Shown here one piece after another: positions 42,788 to 49,044 of a stretch of 64,000 nt of DNA. Where the stretch lies: the NCBI RefSeq assembly GCF_027912455.1, contig NZ_CP115446.1, positions 705,501 through 769,500 on the forward strand, in the 5' to 3' direction. Numbering within the stretch: the stretch's first letter is position 1; each line of letters opens with the position of its first letter. Origin of the DNA: Aurantiacibacter sp. MUD61 (lineage in GTDB: Bacteria; Pseudomonadota; Alphaproteobacteria; Sphingomonadales; Sphingomonadaceae). Below the pieces are notes generated by a model, which worked only from the letters and a program-made list of their open reading frames with translations, searched no databases and was not told the DNA's origin. The position numbers and the translations under genes are program-made.

Positions 42788-42876
42788 TTCCGTCACCCCC
42801 GCGAAGGCGGGGGTCCAGCTTTCTTGGCCGAGGCAAGTGGTCAAGCGGGATTCCCGCCTTCGCGGGAATGACGGAG
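42788..42876. repeat. Palindromic repeat of the GCGAAGGCGGG type
   Basis: Two inverted arms, each itself a hairpin: CCGTCACCCCCGCGAAGGCG near 42790 and TTCCCGCCTTCGCGGGAATG near 42851, ending in TGACGG. This is a second sphingomonad REP-like element (commonly read as CATTCCCGCGAAAGCGGGA). It lies between the antisense gene and the portal start. Confidence 0.8.
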
Positions 42877-42902
42877 AAGTTACCAACCAGATTTGCTCCA
42901 TT

Positions 42903-42927
42903 CCGTTCGTCCTGAGCTTGTCGAAGG
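42903..42927. repeat. Single arm of the GTCCTGAGCTTGTCGAA repeat
   Basis: Bases 42903-42927 match one arm of the two-armed repeat at 1148-1213 (CCGTTCGTCCTGAGCTTG then TCGAAGG). Only one arm is present, so it cannot form the full hairpin. It lies 53 bases before the portal start. Confidence 0.8.
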
Positions 42928-42979
42928 ACGCGATTGCCACGGCAGTGTGGTGGTGGGCGACAAATATAGCGAGACAATC

Positions 42980-44137
42980 ATGAAAATATTCGACCAGCTC
43001 CGCACCGCCTTTAAAGGCGGTGGCGGGGCCCGTGTGCCTTTGGCGCGCAGCTTTCAGTCACCCTGGGGATGGACCTTTGAAAATGGCGGCGCGAAGCCGC
43101 CATTTTCGTATCGGGATTCCGTCCGTCACGCCTTCGTCGACAATCCGGTGGCACAACGTGCCGTGCGGATCGTGGCGGAGGGAGTGGGCGGCGCTCCGGT
43201 GCAGTCCGATGCGCCGGACCTGCTCGCGCTGGTGCAGGCGACCAGCGCCGGGCAGTCGCTGCTCGAAACGCTCGCCGCGCATCTGCTGCTGCATGGCAAT
43301 GGCTTCGTGCAGGTCGCCCGCGATGGCTCGGGCAAGCCGGTCGAGCTGTTTGCGCTGCGGCCCGAGCGGGTGTCCGTCGTGCCGGGCGAGGATGGCTGGC
43401 CGCGCGCCTATCGCTACAAGCTCAATGACCGCACGCTGGAAATGCCGGTGGAGGATGGGGATGGCTGGCCTAGCGTCATCCATCTGAAGAGCTTCCATCC
43501 GGCGGACGATCACTATGGTGCGGGATGCTTGTCAGCAGCCGAACAGGCGGTGGCCATCCACAATGCCGCGGCGAGCTGGAACCGCGCGCTGCTGGAGAAT
43601 GCGGCGCGGCCTTCCGGCGCGCTCGTCTATGATGGCGGGGCGGACACGGCAGGGCTGACCACCGACCAGTTCGAGCGGCTGAAGGCCGAGCTGGCGCAGG
43701 CCTACCAAGGCGGCGGCAATGCCGGGCGTCCGATGCTGCTCGAAGGCGGGCTCAAATGGCAGAGCCTCTCGCTTTCTCCTGCCGACATGGATTTCGCCGA
43801 GCTGAAGGCCGCCGCCGCGCGCGACATTGCGCTCGCCTTCGGGGTGCCGCCTATGCTGCTCGGCCTGCCGGGAGACAATACCTACGCCAATTACCGCGAG
43901 GCCAATCGCGCGCTGTGGCGGCTTACGCTGCTGCCGCTCGCGGGGAAGATCCTGTCGGGCCTTTCCGAGGGCCTGTCGCCGTGGTTCCCGCAGGCGAAGC
44001 TGGTCGTCGATCTCGACCGCGTGCCCGCTCTTTCCGAAGACCGCGAGCGGCTGTGGAAGCAGGTGAGCGAGGCCACTTTCCTTGAACCTGCCGAAAAGCG
44101 CGCGCTGCTCGGCCTTGACGATGGAGCAAAGCAATGA
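42980..44137 (+). CDS. GTA g3: portal protein
   Basis: The 385-residue HK97-type portal forms the 12-fold ring at the head vertex through which DNA passes. Features: VDNPVAQRAVRIVAEGVGGAPV near the start, LHGNGFVQVARDGSGKPVELFALRPERV, then LKSFHPADDHYGAGCLSAAEQA and LGLPGDNTYANYREANRALWR near the end. I chose the ATG at 42980 (MKIFDQLRTAF); the open frame extends 29 codons up into a repeat and is not family sequence. It ends in a four-base overlap with the next gene. Confidence 0.93.
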   Translation: MKIFDQLRTAFKGGGGARVPLARSFQSPWGWTFENGGAKPPFSYRDSVRHAFVDNPVAQRAVRIVAEGVGGAPVQSDAPDLLALVQATSAGQSLLETLAAHLLLHGNGFVQVARDGSGKPVELFALRPERVSVVPGEDGWPRAYRYKLNDRTLEMPVEDGDGWPSVIHLKSFHPADDHYGAGCLSAAEQAVAIHNAAASWNRALLENAARPSGALVYDGGADTAGLTTDQFERLKAELAQAYQGGGNAGRPMLLEGGLKWQSLSLSPADMDFAELKAAAARDIALAFGVPPMLLGLPGDNTYANYREANRALWRLTLLPLAGKILSGLSEGLSPWFPQAKLVVDLDRVPALSEDRERLWKQVSEATFLEPAEKRALLGLDDGAKQ

Positions 44138-44442
44138 ACCGCGAAGACATGCTCGCCGCGCTGATGGCTCAAGCTCAGGGTAACGGCACAGACCTCATCA
44201 CATTGCGCGCCATTGTCGAGGAAGCCAGCGAAGTCGGCGCACGCCGCGCCGTCGAGAAGCTGGGCCTCGGCGATGACGATGCGCCCGGCGATCTCGATGA
44301 ATTGCGCGACCTCCTAGGCGCGTGGCGAACAGCCAAGGCCTCTGCATGGAAGGCTGCGGTGGACTGGATCGTGAAAGTCATCGGTGCGCTGCTGCTGATC
44401 GGCATCGCGGTGCGGCTCGGCGTTGGCGAGATCGTGCAATGA
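44134..44442 (+). CDS. GTA DUF6127 membrane-associated protein
   Basis: The 102-residue product matches the DUF6127 pattern, with MNREDMLAALMAQ, TLRAIVEEASEVGARRAVEKLGL and the tail AWKAAVDWIVKVIGALLLIGIAVRLG, which is a membrane helix. It is found between portal and protease in sphingomonad GTA clusters, but its function is not known. It overlaps g3 upstream (ATGA) and g4 downstream (ATGA). Confidence 0.8.
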   Translation: MNREDMLAALMAQAQGNGTDLITLRAIVEEASEVGARRAVEKLGLGDDDAPGDLDELRDLLGAWRTAKASAWKAAVDWIVKVIGALLLIGIAVRLGVGEIVQ

Positions 44443-44828
44443 AGATCGCCGGATACGCCGCGCTGTTCGACATTGCCGATGGCGCGAAGGATACGATCGT
44501 CGCCGGTGCTTTCGCCAAGTCCCTGACCAAACGCACAGAGCCGATCCCGCTCTACTGGCAACACAACCCAGACCAGCGCATCGGCACTGTGCAACTTGCC
44601 GAGGAGGACACTCGCGGGCTGCGCGTCATCGCCAGCATCGACAATCCGGAGAGCCGCGCTGTCGCCGATCTCCTGGCCAAACGCGTGAGCGGCCTCAGCT
44701 TCGGCTACCGCGCCCGCGGATACGAACGCACCGGCGACGGCCGCGTGCTGCACGACATCGACCTGTTCGAAGTGAGCCTCGTTTCCCACCCCCTGCAGCC
44801 CACTGCGCGTGTCCATTTGCTTGTTTAG
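44439..44828 (+). CDS. GTA g4: prohead protease
   Basis: HK97-type prohead protease that trims the capsid N-terminus during maturation. The 129-residue product has the expected catalytic His H42 (LYWQHNPDQRIG) and Ser S87 (SGLSFGYRA), and ends DLFEVSLVSHPLQPTARV, the usual family C-terminus. It starts at ATG 44439 overlapping the DUF6127 stop; the upstream in-frame sequence is another gene. The gap to the capsid gene is 159 bases with hairpins. Confidence 0.92.
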   Translation: MKIAGYAALFDIADGAKDTIVAGAFAKSLTKRTEPIPLYWQHNPDQRIGTVQLAEEDTRGLRVIASIDNPESRAVADLLAKRVSGLSFGYRARGYERTGDGRVLHDIDLFEVSLVSHPLQPTARVHLLV

Positions 44829-44839
44829 CCTCACGCGCC

Positions 44840-44952
44840 GGCGAGGCCATCCGGCCCCTTAGGCTTTCCTCGCCTGAATCCCTTCGTTTCGCTTCGCTTC
44901 ACTGCGGGGCGGCTGCGGGCGCGCGTTCGCGCTTGCGGTCTCTTCGAGACCG
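44840..44952 (+). other. Hairpin-rich leader of the capsid gene
   Basis: The gap 44829-44987 contains a 7-bp stem GGCGAGG/CCTCGCC (44840-44846 with 44868-44874) and a 7-bp stem CGGTCTC/GAGACCG with a 3-base loop (44936-44952), as well as GC-rich palindromic sequence between them. No T-run follows, so they are not terminators. They would form a structured 5' end on the capsid mRNA. Confidence 0.55.
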
Positions 44953-44987
44953 AAATCCCCCTCCCCAACCGAAAGGCCAATACCCCT

Positions 44988-46139
44988 ATGGATGTACAGA
45001 TCGAAACCGACCAGCTCGCCGAGAGCTTTGACATTGTCGCGCGGCAGGATGCTGCGGACGAAAAAATCGCCACGCTGCGCAGCGATGTCGATGAAGTGAA
45101 AGCGCGGCTCGACCGGGTGAGCAAGGCCGCATCGCGCCCCGCGATCCTTGGGCCAGTCGCATCGGCCACCAGCGAAGCCAGCCCCGAAGTCAAAGGCTTC
45201 GTCGACGGCTACCTGCGCCGTGGGCGTGAGGCGGAAATCAAGTCGATCTCCGGCGCGACGCCGCAGGATGGCGGCTATGCCGTGCCGCGTGAAATCGATG
45301 CGATGATCGCCAGCGAACTGAAGGAAATCTCACCCATTCGCAGCCTTGCACAGGTCGTGCAGGTGGGCAGCGCCGGCTATCGCAAGCTCATCACCACCGG
45401 CGGCACGGCGTCGGGCTGGGTGGGCGAGACTGCGGGCCGGCCCGAAACAGACGCACCCGAATTCGCCGAAATCGCGCCACCATCCGGCGAGCTCTACGCC
45501 AACCCGGCAGCAAGCCAGGCGATGCTGGACGATGCGGCATTCGACCTCGAAGCGTGGCTGGCGAGCGAAGTCGCGATGGAATTTGCCCGCGCCGAAGGGT
45601 CCGCCTTCGTCGGCGGCAATGGCACGGACCAGCCGCTCGGCTTCCTCTCCTCGCCAACCTCGCTGGCAGGCGATGCGGTGCGTCCCTTCGGCTCACTGCA
45701 ATATATCGGCAGCGGAGATGCGCAGGGCTTCGATGTCAATCCGGAAAGCCGCCTGATCGACCTGGTCCACACGATGAAGGCCGGGCATCGCCAGGGCGCG
45801 AGCTGGGTGATGAATTCGGCCACGCTCAGCGAGGTGCGCAAGCTCAAGACCAGCGATGGTGCCTTCCTGTGGCAGCCGGGCCTTGTCGAAGGCCAGCCCG
45901 ATCGCCTGCTCGGCTATCCGGTGGTCGAGGCCGAGGACATGCCCGACATCGCGGCAGATGCCTTCCCGATTGCATTCGGCAATTTCAAGGCGGGCTATAT
46001 CATCGCCGAACGCAGCGCCACGCAGGTGCTGCGCGATCCGTTCACCAACAAGCCCTTCGTCCACTTCTACGCCACCAAGCGCGTGGGTGGCCAGGTGCTC
46101 GATAGCTCGGCGATCAAACTGCTGAAGATCGAAGTTTGA
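44988..46139 (+). CDS. GTA g5: major capsid protein
   Basis: The 383-residue HK97-fold capsid protein. An N-terminal delta domain with coiled coil (ADEKIATLRSDVDEVKARLDRV) is followed by the capsid core: PQDGGYAVPREIDAMIASELKEISPIRSLAQVVQVGSAGY, ASGWVGETAGRPET, then FIGGNG-like FVGGNGTDQPLGFL, VPMNSATLSEVRKLKTSDGAFLWQP and ATKRVGGQVLDSSAIKLLKIEV. The protease probably cuts near residue 80-90 (inference from HK97 and RcGTA). A CGCTAGA-like ribosome site is not evident; the ATG at 44988 follows CCAATACCCCT. Confidence 0.93.
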   Translation: MDVQIETDQLAESFDIVARQDAADEKIATLRSDVDEVKARLDRVSKAASRPAILGPVASATSEASPEVKGFVDGYLRRGREAEIKSISGATPQDGGYAVPREIDAMIASELKEISPIRSLAQVVQVGSAGYRKLITTGGTASGWVGETAGRPETDAPEFAEIAPPSGELYANPAASQAMLDDAAFDLEAWLASEVAMEFARAEGSAFVGGNGTDQPLGFLSSPTSLAGDAVRPFGSLQYIGSGDAQGFDVNPESRLIDLVHTMKAGHRQGASWVMNSATLSEVRKLKTSDGAFLWQPGLVEGQPDRLLGYPVVEAEDMPDIAADAFPIAFGNFKAGYIIAERSATQVLRDPFTNKPFVHFYATKRVGGQVLDSSAIKLLKIEV

Positions 46140-46273
46140 GGACGCTGAACCCCGGCGCCTCAACCGGGCGGCAGGCGTAAGCTAGCTGCCCCGCACGCCC
46201 GCTCCGCTGGAGCCCCCTTCCCGCTCGCGGAGCGGGCGTGTTCTTACCTGTTTCATCCAAAAGGAGACCGCAT

Positions 46274-46864
46274 ATGAAGCGGCAAACCGTCGCGCCGGCA
46301 TTCTTGCCACTAGCGGCCCTTGATGAGCTGAAAGAATGGCTCGCGATCACAACCACGCGTGACGATGCTGCGCTAAGCGCATTGCTGCGCGCCAGTCTCG
46401 ACACCTGCGAAAGCTTCACCCGCGCCATGCCGATCGAGGCGCTGTGTGAAGAGGTGGTGCCCGCCACCCGGGGCTGGCATTCGATTGCCACCAGCCCCGT
46501 GCAATCGATCACCGCGTTGGAGACAATCGCGGCTGACGGCACACGCGGCGCAGTCAATCCCGGCGACTATCTGTTCGACATCCTCGCCGACGGCAGCGGT
46601 CGGGTAAACCTGCTGCGCACCTTTGCCGATACTCGCATCGCGGTGCGATTTACCGCCGGACTTGCTCCCGATTGGGAAAGCCTACCCGAAGGGGTTCGTC
46701 ATGGCATCATCCGGCTGGCCGCGCATCACTATCGCGAGCGTAATGAAAGCGGTTCCAACGCTCCCCCCGCCGCGGTTTCGGCCCTGTGGCAGCCCTGGCG
46801 TCGCATGGTGATCGCATCATCGAACCGCAAACGAGGCGGGACATCGGCTTCGCCCAGCGCATGA
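46274..46864 (+). CDS. GTA g6: head-tail connector (adaptor)
   Basis: The 196-residue helical connector of the phage gp6/PhiE125 gp8 type has the family elements LDELKEWLAITTTRDDAALSALLRASLDTCESFT, VPATRGWHSIATSPVQSITAL and GVRHGIIRLAAHHYRERNE, then SALWQPWRRM. It binds the portal and starts the neck. AAAGGAG precedes the ATG at 46274. The end of the gene overlaps a 41-residue ORF by four bases. Confidence 0.85.
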   Translation: MKRQTVAPAFLPLAALDELKEWLAITTTRDDAALSALLRASLDTCESFTRAMPIEALCEEVVPATRGWHSIATSPVQSITALETIAADGTRGAVNPGDYLFDILADGSGRVNLLRTFADTRIAVRFTAGLAPDWESLPEGVRHGIIRLAAHHYRERNESGSNAPPAAVSALWQPWRRMVIASSNRKRGGTSASPSA

Positions 46865-46986
46865 CCAATCGCGCCAAGCTAGTCGCCCTCGCTCACGCCG
46901 AAAACCGTGCCCGTCGCCGCGTGGCGGACGGATCTCGCTGGCGCGATCCGCGCCTGCTCTGGCCACTCACCAGCAGGGATATCTGA
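46861..46986 (+). CDS. 41-aa ORF in the place of GTA g7 (head closure)
   Basis: A 41-codon ORF whose ATG overlaps the g6 stop (ATGA) and whose TGA shares one base with the DUF3168 ATG. The product is basic: MTNRAKLVALAHAENRARRR then VADGSRWRDPRLLWPLTSRDI. In RcGTA the slot between g6 and g8 is held by a head-closure (stopper) protein of about 110 residues; nothing like it is seen here in any frame. The tight coupling makes the ORF likely real, but its product may only partly stand in for g7 or the g7 role may be taken by another gene (inference). Confidence 0.55.
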   Translation: MTNRAKLVALAHAENRARRRVADGSRWRDPRLLWPLTSRDI

Positions 46987-47378
46987 TGATGGAAAGCACA
47001 CTCAGGACTGCCCTTGTCGAGTGGCTGGAGAGCGACCCGCTGCTGTCTGCCGCGCTGAACGATGTAGCCGAGGAAGCCCCATCCCGCAGCGCGCCTCCAT
47101 GGCTCGGCATTGCCGCAAGCGCGAGCACGGATTGGAGCATGAAAGGCACAAAAGGCCGCGAGGTGCGCATCGCGATCGAACTGCACACCCGCGGTGATGC
47201 AGCTGATGAAACAGCATCGCTTGTGTCGCTAATCGAAAGCCGGATCGAGGCCCTACCAGCCGCGCATCCTGGCTTCCGGATCATCAACACCTTGTTCCTG
47301 CGCGCTCGCGCTGAACAGCGCCCACGCAATACGCGAGCCGTGCTGCTCGAATATCGTTTCAGATTGCTTGCCGCCTGA
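46986..47378 (+). CDS. GTA g8: DUF3168 tail terminator
   Basis: The 130-residue DUF3168 protein closes the tail tube at the head end. Family elements: RTALVEWLESDPLL, AVRIAIELHTRGDAADETASLVSLIESRIEALP, AEQRPRNTRAVLLEYRFRLLA. The ATG at 46986 overlaps the preceding stop. It ends directly at the first arm of a palindromic repeat at 47379. Confidence 0.85.
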   Translation: MMESTLRTALVEWLESDPLLSAALNDVAEEAPSRSAPPWLGIAASASTDWSMKGTKGREVRIAIELHTRGDAADETASLVSLIESRIEALPAAHPGFRIINTLFLRARAEQRPRNTRAVLLEYRFRLLAA

Positions 47379-47492
47379 CCCCTCCCGCTTGCGGGAGGGG
47401 AGCGCGACTTGGTGACGAAGGAGCCTAGTCGCAGCGGGGTGGGCCCTTGCAGGCCCATGCCCACCCCCAGCCCCTCCCGCAAGCGGGAGGGG
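47379..47492. repeat. Composite palindromic repeat between g8 and g9
   Basis: Three nested inverted repeats lie between the g8 stop and the g9 gene: CCCCTCCCGC-TT-GCGGGAGGGG at 47379-47400, GGGGTGGGC/GCCCACCCC with arms 47436-47444 and 47459-47467, and CCCCTCCCGC-AA-GCGGGAGGGG at 47471-47492. The first and last are the same palindrome in opposite loop orientation. It is a third repeat type in this window and is transcribed with the operon. It lies directly next to the g8 stop. Confidence 0.85.
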
Positions 47493-47524
47493 AATTTCCA
47501 GCCCATCACTTGGAGAACCCCAAT

Positions 47525-47932
47525 ATGACTGCCCAAAAAGGCTCTGCCTTCCTCCTCAAGATCGGGGATGGCGCGCAGCCCCCTGCCTATGAAACCGTCG
47601 CTGGCCTCAGGACCACGCAAATGTCGATCAATGGCGATGCCGTTGTCGTCACGCATAAGGAATCGGGTGGCTGGCGAGACCTGCTGTCGGGCGCTGGCGT
47701 CCGCTCGGTCTCGGTCAGCGCGGCAGGAATTTTCCTTGGCAGCAATGCCGAAGCCGCCATCCGCGCCCATGCGCTTGCCGGGACAATCGAAGACTACGAA
47801 TTGTCCTTTGAGGACGGGCAGAAGCTGCAGGGCCGCTTCCTTGTCCAGCGGCTGGACTATGCGGGCGATTTCAATGGCGAGCGCAATTACACGCTGCAGC
47901 TCGAAAGCTCCGGCGCGGTGCTGCCTGCATGA
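47525..47932 (+). CDS. GTA g9: major tail protein
   Basis: The 135-residue tail tube protein matches the GTA/phage major tail TP901-1-like pattern: MTAQKGSAFLLKIGDGAQP, AVAGLRTTQMSINGDAVVVTHKESGGWRDLLSGAGVRSVSVSAAGIF and the C-terminal FLVQRLDYAGDFNGERNYTLQLESSG. It forms the tube the DNA passes through. I chose ATG 47525 (MTAQKG); the frame upstream runs through a repeat. Its stop overlaps the g10 start. Confidence 0.88.
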   Translation: MTAQKGSAFLLKIGDGAQPPAYETVAGLRTTQMSINGDAVVVTHKESGGWRDLLSGAGVRSVSVSAAGIFLGSNAEAAIRAHALAGTIEDYELSFEDGQKLQGRFLVQRLDYAGDFNGERNYTLQLESSGAVLPA

Positions 47933-48261
47933 CCCTTAGACAGGCTCAGGATGAGCGTCCAAACACAGTTCGCGGTGAAGCGGTTTTGCGCATTGCTGGC
48001 GAGGATCACCTGCTGCGCCCGAGCTTTGCGGCGCTGGTCGCGGCTGAGGACGAACTTGGCCCGCTTTTCGCGCTGGTGGAGCGGGCATCCGAAGGCCAGC
48101 TACGCCTCACTGAAATCGCGGCCCTTTTCTGGCACTGCCTGGCCGATCGCAGCACAGTTTCGCGTGACGATGTGGGCGAGGCCGTGATGGCTTTGGGCCT
48201 GGCGAAATCGACAGCGCCCTTGCGCGTACTACTCGCGCAGATCCTGCAAGGCAACGAATGA
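47929..48261 (+). CDS. GTA g10: tail assembly chaperone with repeat-derived N-terminus
   Basis: The 110-residue gene transfer agent family chaperone (GTA_TAC). Core: GEAVLRIAGEDHLLRPSFAALVAAEDELGPLFALVER, then TEIAALFWHCLADR. The first dozen or so residues (TLRQAQDERPNT) come from a degenerate copy of the same repeat seen at 1148-1213 (bases 47933-47958 match 21 of 26), which translates as RQAQDER. The start ATG overlaps g9's stop. With g10.1 it probably forms the tail chaperone pair, often linked by frameshift in phages; here they are separate overlapping genes. Confidence 0.82.
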   Translation: MTLRQAQDERPNTVRGEAVLRIAGEDHLLRPSFAALVAAEDELGPLFALVERASEGQLRLTEIAALFWHCLADRSTVSRDDVGEAVMALGLAKSTAPLRVLLAQILQGNE

Positions 48262-48458
48262 CGAAGCAATTTGCCGACAGTGCACGCCGGCTTGCGGGAG
48301 CAAGCGGCAGGCTGCTCGGCTGGCCCCCGCACTGGTTCTGGCGTGCGACGCCCGCAGAACTGGCAGCCATCCTGCTCGACGAAGCGAATGAAGCCGATCC
48401 CGGCATCACCCGCAGCCAGATCGAGCACATGATCGAAAGCGACAAAAATGGACGATGA
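48258..48458 (+). CDS. GTA g10.1: phage tail assembly chaperone (DUF2376)
   Basis: The 66-residue product matches the small DUF2376/Phage_TAC_6 chaperone: a helix, then LLGWPPHWFWRATPAELAAILLDE. It overlaps g10 by four bases (ATGA) and g11 by eleven, a compact arrangement. It is thought to guard the tape measure during tail assembly. Confidence 0.82.
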   Translation: MTKQFADSARRLAGASGRLLGWPPHWFWRATPAELAAILLDEANEADPGITRSQIEHMIESDKNGR

Positions 48459-49032
48459 AATCGAAACCCTGATGGTCGAGGTGCGCGCGAGCACCAGCGG
48501 CTTTCGCTCCGACATAGAGGACATGCGCGGGGCGCTCGACACCTCGCTGCTCGATGGATTTGCCAAGGCAGGCGATGTGCTGGAGCGCAGCCTGTTGTCT
48601 GCCATCCGGCGCGGCAAGCTGGGCTTTGACGAGCTGAAATCCATTGCCTTGCGAACCATGAACGAAATCGCCGCGCAAGCCCTGCAAAGCGGGATCGGAG
48701 CGATGTTCGGCGGCCAGTCGCCATTCGGTGGCGGCACCAATTTCGGTTCCATCCTGAATGGCATTTTCGGCTCGTTCCTCGGCATGCCGGGCCGCGCGAC
48801 CGGCGGGCCGGTCTCGCCTGGTACGCCCTATGTCGTTGGCGAGAGAGGGCCAGAGCTGTTCGTGCCGACGAGTGCCGGGCGGGTTGAAGCGAACGGTTCG
48901 ATGGGCGGCGCCCGCGACGTGCGGGTGTCAATCAATCTCAACACGCCGCGCGGGTCGCAAAGCCCGGTGATGCTCAAGCGGTCATCGCGCCAGGTCGCGA
49001 GCGCCATCGCCCGCTCCATGAGAGAATACTGA
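48448..49032 (+). CDS. GTA g11: short tape measure protein
   Basis: The 194-residue protein is tape-measure-like: a helical N-terminus (EIETLMVEVRASTSGFRSDIEDMRGAL), a Gly/Phe-rich middle (GIGAMFGGQSPFGGGTNFGSILNGIFGSFL) and the conserved C-terminal TGGPVSPGTPYVVGERGPELFVP segment. Such short tape measures set a short tail, as in RcGTA (about 220 residues). The start overlaps g10.1 by 11 bases. Confidence 0.8.
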   Translation: MDDEIETLMVEVRASTSGFRSDIEDMRGALDTSLLDGFAKAGDVLERSLLSAIRRGKLGFDELKSIALRTMNEIAAQALQSGIGAMFGGQSPFGGGTNFGSILNGIFGSFLGMPGRATGGPVSPGTPYVVGERGPELFVPTSAGRVEANGSMGGARDVRVSINLNTPRGSQSPVMLKRSSRQVASAIARSMREY

Positions 49033-49044
49033 GGGGTATCCGAC

